A DNA stretch of 64,000 nt from Eisenbergiella tayi. Lineage in GTDB: Bacteria; Bacillota; Clostridia; Lachnospirales; Lachnospiraceae. Under the pieces are notes generated by a model. It worked only from the letters and a program-made list of their open reading frames with translations. It searched no databases and had not been told where the DNA came from. Positions 25,872 to 34,464 of this stretch are shown here, piece by piece. Within the stretch, counting starts at the first letter, position 1. Each line of letters begins with the position of its first letter. The stretch is taken from assembly GCF_001881565.1 (NCBI RefSeq), contig NZ_MPDJ01000006.1:338093-402092 (forward strand). The letters are read 5' to 3'. A program made the translations under genes and the position numbers.

Positions 25872-26480
25872 ATGAGCAGGAGAGTTATTTTTGCTACAGG
25901 CAACGAAGGGAAGATGCGGGAAATACGCATGATTCTTGATAATCCGGATCTGCAGGTGCTGTCCATGAAGGAAGCTGGAATAGATGCGGATATCGTGGAG
26001 GATGGAAGCACTTTTGAGGAAAACGCGCTGATTAAGGCCAGAGCTGTGGCAGAAAGCGCCTGTGAAGGAGATATAGTCCTTGCAGATGATTCCGGCCTGG
26101 AGATTGATTATCTGGGCGGGGAGCCGGGGATTTATTCCGCCAGATACATGGGGGAGGATACTTCCTACCGCATAAAGAATGCAAATTTGATAAGCCGTCT
26201 TGACGGTGTCCCCAAAGAAGAACGTACTGCGAGGTTCGTCTGTGCAATCGCTGCGGTAATACCGGGAGAGGAACGGCAGGAGCTGGTGGTCAGAGGCACC
26301 ATTGAGGGATATATCGGCTGGGAAGAAAAGGGCTCAAATGGTTTTGGCTATGATCCTATATTTTATGTGGATGAATATGGCTGTTCCACAGCAGAGCTGG
26401 ACAGCGAAACGAAGAATAGAATTAGTCACAGAGGGAATGCGCTGCGCATGATGAAGGAGCGCCTTGACGGAATCCTGTAG
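25872..26480 (+). CDS. rdgB: XTP/dITP pyrophosphatase (RdgB/HAM1)
   Basis: A 202-residue non-canonical purine NTP pyrophosphatase that clears dITP and XTP to prevent their incorporation into DNA. Family motifs are present: FATGNEGKMREI at the N-terminus, ADDSGLEIDYLGGEPGIYSA in the active-site region, and GSNGFGYDPIF. It is soluble and cytoplasmic. The adjacent YfcE-like gene is its common Clostridial neighbour, and the three genes 24688-26999 are likely one operon. Confidence 0.95.
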   Translation: MSRRVIFATGNEGKMREIRMILDNPDLQVLSMKEAGIDADIVEDGSTFEENALIKARAVAESACEGDIVLADDSGLEIDYLGGEPGIYSARYMGEDTSYRIKNANLISRLDGVPKEERTARFVCAIAAVIPGEERQELVVRGTIEGYIGWEEKGSNGFGYDPIFYVDEYGCSTAELDSETKNRISHRGNALRMMKERLDGIL

Positions 26481-26519
26481 ACAGTTTCAGGATTTACATG
26501 AGAAAAGAGGGAACAGAGG

Positions 26520-26999
26520 ATGAAGGTATTGATAATCAGCGATACCCATCGCAGAGATGACAGATTCCTTGCTTTGATAGAACGCATAAAACCCATTGAC
26601 ATGCTGATTCACTGCGGAGATACCGAGGGGAGCGAGGAGCTTTATATGGCCGGTGTGGACTGTCCGGTGGAAATCGTTGCGGGAAACAATGATTTTTTTA
26701 CGGATCTTCCGAGGGAAAGGGAATTTAATGTGGGAAACTACAGGGTATGGCTCACACATGGTCATAACTATTATGTGTCCATGGGAAATTCCATACTGAA
26801 GGAGGAGGCTAGGGCCAGAGGGGTCGATATTGTGATGTATGGGCATACCCATAAGCCTGTCATTGACGTGGACAAGGATATTACCGCTATTAACCCGGGA
26901 AGCCTTTCTTTCCCGCGCCAGGAAGGACGAAAGCCTTCTTATATAATCATGGATCTGGACAGGGATGGCCAGGTACATTATCATTTGAATTTTTTGTAA
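26520..26999 (+). CDS. YfcE/MJ0936-type metallophosphoesterase
   Basis: A 159-residue calcineurin-like phosphodiesterase. The metal-binding motifs occur in order: ISDTHR, HCGD, AGNND, THGH and YGHTH. The length is that of the YfcE family, cytoplasmic phosphodiesterases of uncertain natural substrate. AGAGG lies upstream of the ATG. It follows rdgB by 39 bases and is the last gene before the tRNA cluster. Confidence 0.93.
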   Translation: MKVLIISDTHRRDDRFLALIERIKPIDMLIHCGDTEGSEELYMAGVDCPVEIVAGNNDFFTDLPREREFNVGNYRVWLTHGHNYYVSMGNSILKEEARARGVDIVMYGHTHKPVIDVDKDITAINPGSLSFPRQEGRKPSYIIMDLDRDGQVHYHLNFL

Positions 27000-27029
27000 A
27001 AAAATTGGAAAGAAAATTCAAAAAATCCG

Positions 27030-27058
27030 TTGACATATGTTTGCGGGTGTTATATAAT
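27030..27058 (+). promoter_or_regulatory. Promoter of the tRNA cluster
   Basis: TTGACA (27030-27035) and TATAAT (27053-27058) with a 17-base spacer form a consensus promoter, 34 bases before tRNA-Pro. This strength is typical of stable RNA genes. Confidence 0.9.
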
Positions 27059-27092
27059 AACTTCTGCGTCACGGCTAAGGGTGAGCAGAAAC

Positions 27093-27167
27093 CGGGGTGT
27101 GGCTCAGCTTGGCTAGAGCGCCTGGTTTGGGACCAGGAGGCCGCAGGTTCGAATCCTGTCACCCCGA
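27093..27167 (+). tRNA. tRNA-Pro (TGG)
   Basis: A full cloverleaf is visible: acceptor CGGGGTG with CACCCCG, anticodon stem CCTGG/CCAGG around loop TTTGGGA (anticodon TGG), and T-loop GTTCGAATC. CCA is not encoded. It is first in the cluster. Confidence 0.95.
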
Positions 27168-27205
27168 TTACCATACTCTGGTCACACGATTTTTATTATA
27201 TATAT

Positions 27206-27276
27206 GCGGGTGTAGTTCAATGGTAGAACACCAGCCTTCCAAGCTGGATACGTGGGTTCGATTCCCATCACCCGCT
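27206..27276 (+). tRNA. tRNA-Gly (TCC)
   Basis: Acceptor GCGGGTG pairs with CACCCGC, anticodon stem CCAGC/GCTGG surrounds CTTCCAA (anticodon TCC), and the T-loop is GTTCGATTC. CCA is not encoded. Confidence 0.95.
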
Positions 27277-27425
27277 TGCGGATGATTATCCTTTGCGGAT
27301 TGCCTGAATGCAGCAGGTAATTACAGTAAGGACAAGCTTTAATAAGCAGTTATCCGTGTGACAGTTTTCTGTCAGCATCAGTCAGAATAGTCCTGTCGCA
27401 TGATTGCCAGGCGTTCCCGTAATAT

Positions 27426-27499
<74 letters not shown>

Positions 27500-27530
27500 T
27501 TGTGGTTATGATAATTCTCATAATCCATAT

Positions 27531-27605
27531 GGTGGGTATAGCGCAGTTGGTTAGCGCGCCAGATTGTGGCTCTGGAGGCCAAGGGTTCGAATCCCTTTAT
27601 CCACC
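27531..27605 (+). tRNA. tRNA-His (GTG)
   Basis: Acceptor GTGGGTA pairs with TATCCAC, with an extra 5' G opposite a 3' C, the hallmark of tRNA-His. The anticodon stem CCAGA/TCTGG surrounds TTGTGGC (anticodon GTG). Confidence 0.95.
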
Positions 27606-27609
27606 TTCT

Positions 27610-27681
27610 TGGGCTATCGCCAAGCGGTAAGGCACAGGACTTTGACTCCTGCATTCGCTGGTTCGAATCCAGCTAGCCCAG
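27610..27681 (+). tRNA. tRNA-Gln (TTG)
   Basis: Acceptor TGGGCTA pairs with TAGCCCA, anticodon stem CAGGA/TCCTG surrounds CTTTGAC (anticodon TTG), and the T-loop is GTTCGAATC. It lies only four bases after tRNA-His. Confidence 0.95.
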
Positions 27682-27782
27682 TTGCAGAAAAGGAATCTTT
27701 TTCTTATGATTCTTTTTTTTATTCTTTTTTTCCCGGAGGTATAATTTTTTATAACGCGGGGAAAGGTAACAGAATAGGATGA

Positions 27783-27855
27783 GGAGCACTAGCTCAGTCG
27801 GTAGAGCACCTGACTTTTAATCAGGTTGTCGGGGGTTCGAATCCCCCGTGCTTCA
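27783..27855 (+). tRNA. tRNA-Lys (TTT)
   Basis: Acceptor GGAGCAC pairs with GTGCTTC (one G-U), anticodon stem CCTGA/TCAGG surrounds CTTTTAA (anticodon TTT), and the T-stem GGGGG/CCCCC is intact. It is last in the cluster, just before a terminator. Confidence 0.95.
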
Positions 27856-27860
27856 GTACA

Positions 27861-27906
27861 AAGAGCGGATAACTCGGTATTAATCTGAGTTATCCGCTCT
27901 TTTAAT
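27861..27906. terminator. Terminator of the tRNA cluster
   Basis: AAGAGCGGATAACTC (27861-27875) pairs perfectly with GAGTTATCCGCTCTT, followed by T residues. The A-rich left side lets it also serve the convergent gene on the minus strand. Confidence 0.9.
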
Positions 27907-27939
27907 TGCAGTGCTGACACATCGGTATTTTTGTTTATA

Positions 27940-28551
27940 TCATGGTTTACATACGCTGCAGGGAGTATATGATTTAATGGCGTCACTATAATTCATAGGT
28001 ATTTTACTTTCTCTGAGATAACGGCAGCCGTCTCTGTGATATTTGCTCCCTGTATTTGTTACGTAAACTATTTTTTCCTGGGGATTGACAGCCGGAGCCG
28101 GGGTAGATACAAATCCCGGAGCAGCCCAATACTGTGCTCCATCAAAGCCTATAAGCCCTGCTGCAACACCATTCTGCAAGGAAGCAGGATCTGTGGGAGT
28201 ATATACGCTCCAGCCTGCCGCAGCGAAAGGGTTTGCCTGAGGGACAGCTTCAGCAGCCTGTTGGGCCGGAGGGGTAACAGTTCCTTCCGGATTGGTGCAG
28301 ATACCTGTATCATCAAGAAAATACCAGAGTCCGCCCACCTGTATCCATCCGGTCTGGACAATACCGTTAACATCCACATGATAGATATTTGCACCGACCT
28401 GCACCCAGGAATCTGTCGTGTAAGTCCCGTCATCATTCTGGTATTTTACACCGGCAGTATCCTGCACAAAGCCTGCAGCATTTACTGTTGTGGGTATTGC
28501 AGCGCTGAATAATAACGCCGTGGTCAATAAAGCTATGATTTTTTTCCTCAT
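27940..28551 (-). CDS. Secreted protein with wall-binding repeats and a Cys/His C-terminal motif
   Basis: A 203-residue exported protein. Residues 1-26 are a signal peptide (MRKKIIALLTTALLFSAAI...VNA). Two or three short wall-binding-type repeats follow (DSWVQVGANIYHVDVNG, GWIQVGGLWYFLDDTG), then a Pro/Ala/Gln linker. The C-terminus, TGSKYHRDGCRYLRES...CSVCKP, has the H-x4-C...C-x2-C pattern found at the ends of many secreted Clostridial nucleases and lipoproteins, probably a metal-binding knot. The start at 28551 follows GGAGGC on the minus strand. A wall-associated role is inferred. Confidence 0.75.
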   Translation of the reverse strand: MRKKIIALLTTALLFSAAIPTTVNAAGFVQDTAGVKYQNDDGTYTTDSWVQVGANIYHVDVNGIVQTGWIQVGGLWYFLDDTGICTNPEGTVTPPAQQAAEAVPQANPFAAAGWSVYTPTDPASLQNGVAAGLIGFDGAQYWAAPGFVSTPAPAVNPQEKIVYVTNTGSKYHRDGCRYLRESKIPMNYSDAIKSYTPCSVCKP

Positions 28552-28749
28552 TTGTAAAAAGCCTCCTTTTATTATCAGGTTCAGCACCTGGGTTACTGTT
28601 GGATCTTTATATTGATTATACTCGGGTAACCGACTAAAAGCAAATATCCATCCGGAAAAATTATAAAGGAAGGCATTGGTTACTGGTTATTATTATTAAA
28701 AAAGAGAAGAAAACAATGCTGCGGAAAGGCAAAAGGCTGGCTGAAGATC

Positions 28750-29301
28750 TCAAATCCCATAACTTCCATTCACCGGATCGCGAAATAAAGGCATATGAGG
28801 TGGATTAAAGGTAAAGAAAAGAAAGAGAGCCAGTAAAACAAGCAATACCACAATTGACAGATAAAGCAGGATCCGGCACAGCAGGCCGGATTCCCTGGCG
28901 GAGCGGGCCGCTTTCTTTTCAATAAATCCGCTTACAGAAAAGGCGATCAGGATACTCAGCAAAAAAACAAGGATATCCAGAGCCAGATAGTTGGTTCCCA
29001 GGATGGAGGTATAACAATAAAAAAGGAAAGGGATGGAAAACAATCCTGCACTTAAGCCCAAAGTCCTTGCCGGAAGAAAGCAGGCGGGGGCGGGAAAGGT
29101 ACGCAGAAGCTCCCACAGGGTAAACAGGACGAAGGGAAAGAACAAAAGTTTAAGATGCTCCCATACGGATTCGTTAACAGGGGAAAAGAGGGCTGCTGCA
29201 GGCATCTTACCTGTCCATTCATACAGAAAATGCAGAAGTGTGCCCAAAACGGCAGTAAATATAAAGCCCCAAATTTCAAATTTTATTTTTTTTCCGAACA
29301 T
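28750..29301 (-). CDS. DUF6512 family integral membrane protein
   Basis: A 183-residue membrane protein with about five hydrophobic helices. It begins MFGKKIKFEIWGFIFTAVLG and contains the family-like segment FSPVNESVWEHLKLLFFPF. I recognise the family as DUF6512, of unknown function. The start at 29301 has GGAGGAAAT in front of it; the longer frame upstream has no ribosome site. It is a single minus-strand gene. Confidence 0.8.
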   Translation of the reverse strand: MFGKKIKFEIWGFIFTAVLGTLLHFLYEWTGKMPAAALFSPVNESVWEHLKLLFFPFVLFTLWELLRTFPAPACFLPARTLGLSAGLFSIPFLFYCYTSILGTNYLALDILVFLLSILIAFSVSGFIEKKAARSARESGLLCRILLYLSIVVLLVLLALFLFFTFNPPHMPLFRDPVNGSYGI

Positions 29302-29531
29302 ATTTCCTCCATTAACCGAAAGACACAAAGACGGTTTTTTGCCATTTTTTTTGTACAAAAAGTATATCCAAATTATGCTAAAAATATTCCTTTGTAGGAA
29401 GGTTACAATAAAAAGTCCAATTTGGGTGTAAAAAGGTGAAATTTGCAAAAAGGGTAGATTTTACAACCGCAGGTATGATATATTATTACGGTAATGTAGT
29501 GTAGCGTGTTATTTGTAAAGAGGGAATCGTT

Positions 29532-30515
29532 ATGCACAAGGGATACATGTTTTCAAAATATGCATTGGATAAGGATTTGAAAGATGTAGGTGGTCTCTGG
29601 AGCCGCGTCGATTTCAGGGATTACATTATAACGCCAAAAAAAATATGGCTTGCCAACAAATGGTTCCAGGCCGGCTGTTTCCTGCAGCGGCCTGCCAAAG
29701 GGATGCGCAGGAAAAGGAAATGTATAAAATCGGCGGACGGCGGCAAGGTATGGGTAACCATATATGAGCCTGTCAATATAAGTAAAAATGCCCCTTGTAT
29801 GGTTTATTACCATGGAGGCGCGTTTGTATTAAGGGACAGGCCTTCCACACACCGGCTGGCCCAGGTTTATGCAGAAAGTATAAGGTGCAAGGTGGTTATC
29901 GTACACTACCGTCTGGGGGAGCCTTACCCCATACCGGTGAAGGACTGCTACAGGGCTTTGGTCTGGGTGGCCCATAATGCGGAAAAGCTGGGAATAGATA
30001 AGGACAGGATTGCGGTGGTGGGAGACAGCGCAGGGGGTGCCCTGGCTGCTGCTGTTACATTGCTGGCAAGGGATAAGAATGGGCCGTCCATCTGTTTCCA
30101 AATGCTGATAAACCCGGTTACGGACAGGAGCATGAGCTACTGGTCCATGCGTCAGTTTGTGGATTCGCCCGGCTGGAATGCCAATTTGAACAGGCAGATG
30201 TGGGATCTGTATCTGCGTTCGGGCGTTTTCGGCAAGCCGCAGTATGCCGCTCCCATGTGCGCTCCGTCCCTGGAGAACCTTCCTCCCGCTTATGTGGAAA
30301 CACAGGAGATTGATTGTCTCAGAGATGAAGGAAATGCCTATGCAGATCGCCTCGCCGAGGCGGGAGTCCCTGTGGAACTTAATGAAATCAGGGGAACCTT
30401 TAATGGCTATGATGTATTATTTGATAAAAACCAGCTGGTGCATCTGTCGGTTACCAGACGTTGTCTTGTACTTAAAAGGGCATTTGCTAAGATGCCGCTA
30501 ACGCCACGTTCATAA
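29532..30515 (+). CDS. HSL-type alpha/beta hydrolase, catalytic His replaced
   Basis: A 327-residue protein of the hormone-sensitive-lipase family. The oxyanion motif YYHGGAF (H94-G95-G96), nucleophile elbow GDSAGG (S166) and acid D261 (DCLRDEG) are present. The family's catalytic His normally falls in a G-x-F-H-G-F segment; here it reads GTFNGYD, with N291 in its place. It could be an inactive or altered-function relative. It has no signal peptide. AGAGGG precedes the ATG. It stands alone apart from a tiny membrane-peptide gene downstream. Confidence 0.82.
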   Translation: MHKGYMFSKYALDKDLKDVGGLWSRVDFRDYIITPKKIWLANKWFQAGCFLQRPAKGMRRKRKCIKSADGGKVWVTIYEPVNISKNAPCMVYYHGGAFVLRDRPSTHRLAQVYAESIRCKVVIVHYRLGEPYPIPVKDCYRALVWVAHNAEKLGIDKDRIAVVGDSAGGALAAAVTLLARDKNGPSICFQMLINPVTDRSMSYWSMRQFVDSPGWNANLNRQMWDLYLRSGVFGKPQYAAPMCAPSLENLPPAYVETQEIDCLRDEGNAYADRLAEAGVPVELNEIRGTFNGYDVLFDKNQLVHLSVTRRCLVLKRAFAKMPLTPRS

Positions 30516-30608
30516 AATGCTAAAGAACCTTCCAGAATATCGTATTTTTCTGCCTGTCATGCTATCGTATTGTTTAAGAAACAAATAGCGGACAGGAGGT
30601 AGCTGAAG

Positions 30609-30695
30609 ATGTGGGATATTTGGTCAGTTCTGGCGATAGTGATTATTGTGGTCGGTGTTGTCGGCGGAGTTTATTTTGAAAATAAAAAGGAATAA
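30609..30695 (+). CDS. 28-residue single-pass membrane microprotein
   Basis: The peptide begins MWDIWSVLAIVIIVVGVVGG and ends FENKKE: one hydrophobic helix of about 18 residues followed by a charged tail. An optimal ACAGGAGG site lies 8 bases before the ATG and a terminator 15 bases after the stop. These signals suggest an expressed gene, possibly a small membrane regulator. I recognise no family. Confidence 0.7.
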   Translation: MWDIWSVLAIVIIVVGVVGGVYFENKKE

Positions 30696-30710
30696 TGAAT
30701 GTGATGGTCC

Positions 30711-30746
30711 AAAGGAAGGGGAGAAAGCGAGTTCCCTTCCTTTTTT
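30711..30746 (+). terminator. Terminator after the microprotein gene
   Basis: GGAAGGG (30714-30720) pairs with CCCTTCC (30734-30740), extended by flanking A/T pairs and followed by TTTTTT. Confidence 0.85.
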
Positions 30747-30840
30747 CATATCGCCAGCCCTGCCATAAAAAAACACGGGACAAACAGCCGGAAATATTGT
30801 AAACTATCAATAGGTATTACGGCAGGATGGGAGATTATGA

Positions 30841-31665
30841 ATGAATAAACAGGAGTATATGCTGATTGCATTGGATATGGACGGAACACTGCTGAATTCC
30901 AGGCAGGAAATAACGCCCAGGGCCCGCAGGGCCATCGAAGAAATACTGCGGCAGGGGAAACAGGTGGTTTTTTCCACGGGAAGATGCATCGGGGAAATGG
31001 AAGCTTATCTGGATGCCTTTCCGTCCATGCAGTATCTGGTGTGCGAAAGCGGTGCATGTGTTTACGATCTGCGGAAAAAGGAACATATTGCAAGGATACC
31101 TCTTCCGCCCGGACAGGTGCTTGAGGTAATGGAATGTGTGGAAGGAGAGGATATCCTGACCTCATTTTTCATGGGAAACCGTCCCTTTATGGACAGCAGT
31201 TATATGCAGCGCCTTGGTGAGTTCGGCCTCGGAGAGTTTGACAGGGTGTTCCGGCAGAGCGTGGTAAGGGTGGACAGCCTGTTTTCTTTCTACAGAGAGA
31301 AGCCGCTGGAGGTGGAAAAAATAAATCTGTTTTTCAGGGATGACGGCAGCCGCCGCAGGACTCTGGAGAAGATTTCCCGGCTTCCCCTTACCCTGGCAAG
31401 TTCTCTTGCGGGAAATCTGGAAATCAACGCCCGGGAGGCAAATAAGGGGGAAGGCCTCAAGCTTTTGTGCAGACACCTGAAGCTCCCCATGGAGTCGGTG
31501 ATTGCAGTCGGGGACAACAGTAACGACGTGGAAATGCTGCGGGCCGCGGGCCTGCCGGTGGCGGTGGGAAATGCGGTTCCCGCGGTTAAGGCGCTGGCGA
31601 AGGAGATAACGGATGACTGCGACCATGACGGGGCCGCAATAATCATGGAAAAGTATATGCTGTAA
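30841..31665 (+). CDS. Cof-type HAD-IIB phosphatase
   Basis: A 274-residue haloacid dehalogenase-like hydrolase. Motif I is ALDMDGTLLNS (nucleophile D14). The C2B cap lies in the middle, and motif IV is VIAVGDNSNDVEMLRAAG, followed by VAVGNAVPAVKALA as in Cof proteins. These enzymes dephosphorylate sugar phosphates or vitamin-derived phosphates in the cytoplasm; the substrate cannot be predicted. The length is typical. It forms a single-gene unit with its own terminator. Confidence 0.92.
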   Translation: MNKQEYMLIALDMDGTLLNSRQEITPRARRAIEEILRQGKQVVFSTGRCIGEMEAYLDAFPSMQYLVCESGACVYDLRKKEHIARIPLPPGQVLEVMECVEGEDILTSFFMGNRPFMDSSYMQRLGEFGLGEFDRVFRQSVVRVDSLFSFYREKPLEVEKINLFFRDDGSRRRTLEKISRLPLTLASSLAGNLEINAREANKGEGLKLLCRHLKLPMESVIAVGDNSNDVEMLRAAGLPVAVGNAVPAVKALAKEITDDCDHDGAAIIMEKYML

Positions 31666-31675
31666 GAACGAAAGA

Positions 31676-31704
31676 AGAAGTCCTGAGCGGGGGCTTCTTT
31701 TTTT
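31676..31704 (+). terminator. Terminator after the HAD phosphatase gene
   Basis: AAGAAG-CC and GG-CTTCTT form an imperfect stem with one internal mismatch, followed by seven T. Confidence 0.7.
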
Positions 31705-31978
31705 GCGGGAATTAAGGAGAAGACAGAAGCTTTATCGGGCGCCATTTTTCTGCCATATAATATCCGGTAAAGCGAAATGAATTTTTATGCGCTTTTTAAT
31801 TGTATAATCCGGGTAAAAATGTTTAGAATTATAAATATCAGGTATATTTCCGATGAAAAAATGCAGAAAATAAGTTGTAAAAAACGAGAGAAAAGTGTGA
31901 AAAAAGCTCATAATTATACAAAGTGTATATTTGAAATTGTAAAAATAAAAATAAATATAGTAAATATACAAAAACGTA

Positions 31979-32046
31979 TTGCAATTAGAAAAGCTATGTG
32001 GTAATATACAACCATAGCAATTGGAAACGTTACCGACAACGTTTCC
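31979..32046 (+). promoter_or_regulatory. Promoter and LacI-type operator of the sugar ABC operon
   Basis: TTGCAA (31979-31984) and TAATAT (32002-32007) have a 17-base spacer. Just downstream, GGAAACGTT (32023-32031) and AACGTTTCC (32038-32046) form a perfect inverted repeat; each half also contains AACGTT, the core of LacI-family sites. The LacI gene at the end of the operon is the likely ligand-responsive repressor. The 270 bases upstream (31705-31978) are very AT-rich and show no gene. Confidence 0.8.
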
Positions 32047-32081
32047 GGAAATACACTTTTCAAGGAAAAGGAGAGATTATT

Positions 32082-33500
32082 ATGAAAAAGAAACTGATCA
32101 GTGCATTACTGAGTGTAGCTATGGTTTCAGCTCTTCTGGCAGGCTGCGGATCGAAGGCAGAGCCGGAAAGCACACCGGCACCTGCGGATACGCAGGCGGA
32201 GGCAGGTTCTGAAGCAGAGCCGTCCGAGCCGGCAGAAAGCGTGGCGGAGACTCCCGCAGCAAGCGGAGAAGGCAAGGTTTATTATTTGAACTTCAAACCG
32301 GAGCAGGCTGAGGACTGGGTGGATCTGGCCGCAGTATATACGGAACAGACAGGAGTACCGGTAACAGTAGTTACCGCAGCATCCGGAACCTATGAATCCA
32401 CACTGAAGTCTGAAATGGCCAAATCAGAAGCACCTACACTGTTCCAGGTTAACGGACCTGTAGGCCTCGCTTCCTGGAAGGATTACTGCTATGACCTGAA
32501 GGACAGCGATGTTTACAAGAATATCGAAAGCGATGACTATGTGCTGAAGGAAGGCGATTCCGTTCTTGGTATGGCATACGTTATCGAGACTTACGGTATT
32601 ATTTACAACAAGGCTCTGCTGAATGATTATTTTGCACTTCCCGATGCGGAAATCACCTCCATCGATGAACTGAATAACTTTGACGCACTCAAAAAGGTTG
32701 CAGACGGAATTCAGGCTCATAAGGATGATCTTGGAGTAGAAGGCGCATTTACATCCGCAGGCTTTGATGCTTCTTCCGACTGGAGATTCAAGACCCACCT
32801 TGCAAACCTTCCTGTTTATTATGAATACAAGGCTGACGGAATTACCTCCTCACCTGCAATCAAAGGAACTTATCTGGACAACTACAAACAGATTTTTGAC
32901 CTGTATATAACAGATGCAACCTGCGAACCCAGCCTTCTTTCCGGAAAGACCGGAGAAGACGCCGCTTCTGAATTCGCACTGGGCGAAGCAGTATTTTATC
33001 AGAATGGTACCTGGGCTTACAATGATATTAAAGACAATGAAGTAGCGGATGAGGATCTGGGAATGCTTCCTATCTATATTGGTGCGGAAGGCGAAGAGAA
33101 CCAGGGACTCTGCACAGGTTCTGAAAACTACTGGTGTGTAAATAAGAACGCTGCTCCGGAAGATATCCAGGCAACTCTTGATTTCCTGAACTGGGTAGTA
33201 ACCAGCGACGAAGGACGTGACGCTCTTGCCAACAAGATGGGCTTTGTTACTCCTTTCAAGACCTTTGCAGATGGCTATCAGTCAACGAATCCGCTGATTC
33301 TTGCCAATGATGAATATACAAAGGCCGGAAAAACACCTGTATCATGGAACTTCACAACCATGCCTTCCGAAGAGTGGAAGAACGGTCTGGGCAGCGCACT
33401 TCTTGAGTATGCGCAGGGAACAGGCAAGTGGGATAATGTGGTAACAGCATTCGTAGACGGCTGGAAGACCGAATATGATGCGGCAAATGAAGCAGAATAA
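32082..33500 (+). CDS. Sugar ABC transporter substrate-binding lipoprotein (CUT1)
   Basis: A 472-residue extracellular solute-binding protein of family 1. The signal peptide ends in lipobox LAGC (C22) and a Ser/Pro/Glu-rich linker follows. The mature domain has the usual family segments, including LYNKALL-type (IYNKALLNDYF) and a W-x-Y-N-D segment. AAGGAGAG precedes the ATG. It captures an oligosaccharide for the two permeases downstream; specificity cannot be read from sequence. A G/C-rich hairpin follows the gene. Confidence 0.9.
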   Translation: MKKKLISALLSVAMVSALLAGCGSKAEPESTPAPADTQAEAGSEAEPSEPAESVAETPAASGEGKVYYLNFKPEQAEDWVDLAAVYTEQTGVPVTVVTAASGTYESTLKSEMAKSEAPTLFQVNGPVGLASWKDYCYDLKDSDVYKNIESDDYVLKEGDSVLGMAYVIETYGIIYNKALLNDYFALPDAEITSIDELNNFDALKKVADGIQAHKDDLGVEGAFTSAGFDASSDWRFKTHLANLPVYYEYKADGITSSPAIKGTYLDNYKQIFDLYITDATCEPSLLSGKTGEDAASEFALGEAVFYQNGTWAYNDIKDNEVADEDLGMLPIYIGAEGEENQGLCTGSENYWCVNKNAAPEDIQATLDFLNWVVTSDEGRDALANKMGFVTPFKTFADGYQSTNPLILANDEYTKAGKTPVSWNFTTMPSEEWKNGLGSALLEYAQGTGKWDNVVTAFVDGWKTEYDAANEAE

Positions 33501-33550
33501 GATATAAAACAATGGCTGCCGCGCTTTGCGAGCCAGCAGTTGTTCAGGGA

Positions 33551-33575
33551 AGGGCGGGCGCAGTTTGCCCGCCCT
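33551..33575 (+). promoter_or_regulatory. Intra-operon hairpin after the substrate-binding gene
   Basis: AGGGCGGGC (33551-33559) pairs perfectly with GCCCGCCCT (33567-33575) around a 7-base loop, with only a weak T tract. Such hairpins stabilise the upstream message or partly stop transcription, so that the binding protein is made in excess over the permeases. Confidence 0.65.
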
Positions 33576-33621
33576 GTTTCATACTAACAGATGTATACTT
33601 ATTATAAAGAGAGGAAAGAAA

Positions 33622-34464
33622 ATGGCAAAAGCAATCAAAAGGTATTGGCCGATTTTTGTGCTCCCTACATTTCTTGCTTTTATTCTGGGATTCATAGCTC
33701 CCTTTATTATGGGAATTTATTTATCCTTCTGCAAGTTCACTACGGTAACGGATGCCAAATTTATCGGTTTTTCCAATTATCTTAAAATTTTCACGGACCC
33801 TTCCTTTGTCCATGCGTTGTGGTATACGGCGCTCTTTACTGTGGTATCGGTGATTCTGATCAATGTCCTTGCTTTCACCGTGGCGCTGCTTTTGACAAAA
33901 GGATTTAAGGGGACTAATGTATTCAGGACAGTGTTCTTTATGCCGAACCTTATCGGCGGTATTATTCTGGGGTATATCTGGCAGCTCCTTCTCAACGGCA
34001 TACTGCTGTATTTTAACAGGACGCTGACCTATTCCTCAACATACGGCTTCTGGGGCCTGATCGTCCTGATGTGCTGGCAGCAGGTCGGTTATATGATGAT
34101 CATTTACATTGCGGGAATCCAGAACATTTCAGGGGATTTGATCGAAGCGGCGAAGATCGACGGAGCTAATTCCAGGCAGATCCTGAGGAACGTAACCATT
34201 CCCATGGTTATGCCCTCCATTACCATCTGTACCTTCCTGACACTGACCAACTCCTTCAAGCTGTTCGACCAGAACCTGGCTTTGACCAACGGGGAGCCGT
34301 CCAAGATGTCGGAAATGCTGGCTCTGAATATTTACAATACCTTTTACGGCCGTACCGGCTGGGAGGGCGTAGGGCAGGCGAAGGCAGTGGTATTCTTCAT
34401 CCTGGTGGCGATTATTGCCCTGGCGCAGAATAAGCTCACACGAAGGAAGGAGGTACAGCAGTAA
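33622..34464 (+). CDS. CUT1 sugar ABC transporter permease (MalF-like)
   Basis: A 280-residue inner membrane permease with six hydrophobic helices. The cytoplasmic loop EAAKIDGANSRQILRNVTIP is the EAA motif that contacts the ATPase. The start at 33622 has GAGAGGAAAG upstream; the longer open frame lacks a ribosome site. It forms a heterodimer with the next gene product, whose ATG overlaps its stop. No ATPase gene is in the operon, so a shared MsiK/UgpC-type ATPase encoded elsewhere is expected. Confidence 0.9.
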   Translation: MAKAIKRYWPIFVLPTFLAFILGFIAPFIMGIYLSFCKFTTVTDAKFIGFSNYLKIFTDPSFVHALWYTALFTVVSVILINVLAFTVALLLTKGFKGTNVFRTVFFMPNLIGGIILGYIWQLLLNGILLYFNRTLTYSSTYGFWGLIVLMCWQQVGYMMIIYIAGIQNISGDLIEAAKIDGANSRQILRNVTIPMVMPSITICTFLTLTNSFKLFDQNLALTNGEPSKMSEMLALNIYNTFYGRTGWEGVGQAKAVVFFILVAIIALAQNKLTRRKEVQQ

